Both the position numbers and the translations under genes were made by a program. The notes below the pieces were generated by a model, which was given only the letters and a program-made list of their open reading frames with translations, ran no database searches and was not told the origin of the DNA. Shown here piece by piece: positions 31,730-31,871 of a DNA stretch of 31,871 nt. The DNA is from CAYQMF01 sp964418595 (lineage in GTDB: Bacteria; Planctomycetota; UBA1135; UBA2386): NCBI GenBank assembly GCA_964418595.1, contig CAYQMF010000079.1, positions 1-31,871 of the forward strand, in the 5' to 3' direction. How positions within the stretch are numbered: position 1 is the stretch's first letter; every line of letters begins with the position of its first letter.

Positions 31730-31871
31730 ATGGGACTCTTGACCTTCAGCATCAACGTCAGTCTCGACGGTTGCGTCGACCACCAGGAGGGAATCGCCGA
31801 TGACGAGACGCACGCTTTCTTCACCCGCCTCATGGACGAGGGCGGGGCGATGCTGTGGGGCCGCGTCACCT
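31730..31871 (+). CDS. Dihydrofolate-reductase-like (RibD C-terminal family) protein, 5' end
   Basis: ATG 31730 with GGAGAAAG 8 bases upstream; open to the window edge (47 residues). MGLLTFSINVSLDGCVDHQE and a terminal GGAMLWGRVT are the start of the RibD-C/DHFR-like family (FSxSLDG ... LxGRxTY). NADPH-dependent reductases of this family are common cassette genes. It would be the third cassette; its end and attC lie outside the window. Confidence 0.8.
   Translation, partial: MGLLTFSINVSLDGCVDHQEGIADDETHAFFTRLMDEGGAMLWGRVT

Noticed and set aside
1..31871. rRNA, tRNA, CRISPR arrays, prophage or insertion sequences
   Set aside because: No cloverleaf, rRNA core segments, repeat-spacer pattern, transposase or phage structural genes were recognised; the integron at the right end is the only mobile-type element.

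Overview
The window looks like a chromosomal segment of a high-G+C member of the Planctomycetota. The main clue is the 12-bladed Kelch-type protein at 17703-19967: its C-terminal domain (ending TNAGAGIVGAK) is a tail I associate with secreted proteins of planctomycetes. Other clues are the many tightly overlapping genes with GTG starts, few strong Shine-Dalgarno sites, several secreted proteins, and a Rieske/cytochrome b/octaheme cytochrome set like those of that phylum. No rRNA, tRNA or CRISPR array was seen.

Layout. 1-126: tail of a gene with a possible Fis-type helix-turn-helix. 187-3840: a lower-G+C accessory block with two paralogous Cys-rich secreted proteins, a secreted protein with carboxypeptidase-regulatory-like domains and a membrane-anchored unknown. 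4127-8365: surface-polysaccharide genes (glycosyltransferase, and WbpD-, WbpE- and WbpB-like enzymes for a 2,3-diacetamido-2,3-dideoxy-uronic acid sugar nucleotide). 16323-8379 (minus): a seven-gene respiratory operon, Rieske - cytochrome b - octaheme HAO-like cytochrome - NapA - duplicated tetraheme NapB-like lipoprotein - polytopic membrane protein - apt. 16419-19967 (minus): a secreted alpha/beta hydrolase with an EF-hand and the Kelch protein. 19968-21253: a repeat-rich stretch with a doubtful sigma-like ORF. 21254-22635: arsM-sigZ. 22794-23726 (minus): a thioredoxin-fold protein with an in-frame TGA. 23830-27890: Tat-exported SDR, membrane protein, OPT transporter. 29889-27935 (minus): unknown protein plus 2OG-Fe(II) oxygenase. 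30024-31871: a decayed integron integrase followed by a gene-cassette array with two attC-like sites.

Most notable. (1) The thioredoxin-fold gene has TGA exactly where the first Cys of a CPPC active site would be, and a short perfect hairpin with G in its apical loop lies at the right distance downstream: a strong candidate selenoprotein (UPPC). (2) The first Cys-rich gene also has an in-frame TGA, aligned with a Cys codon of its neighbouring paralogue, with the reading frame and conserved Cys tail kept beyond it. (3) The Rieske/cyt b/octaheme/NapA/NapB operon suggests a quinol-driven periplasmic nitrate (and perhaps nitrite) reduction module built without NapC or NrfA/NrfH. (4) The right edge is an integron with its integrase remnant in the same direction as its cassettes.

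All functional calls rest on reading translated sequence and motifs; no database search or structure prediction was run.
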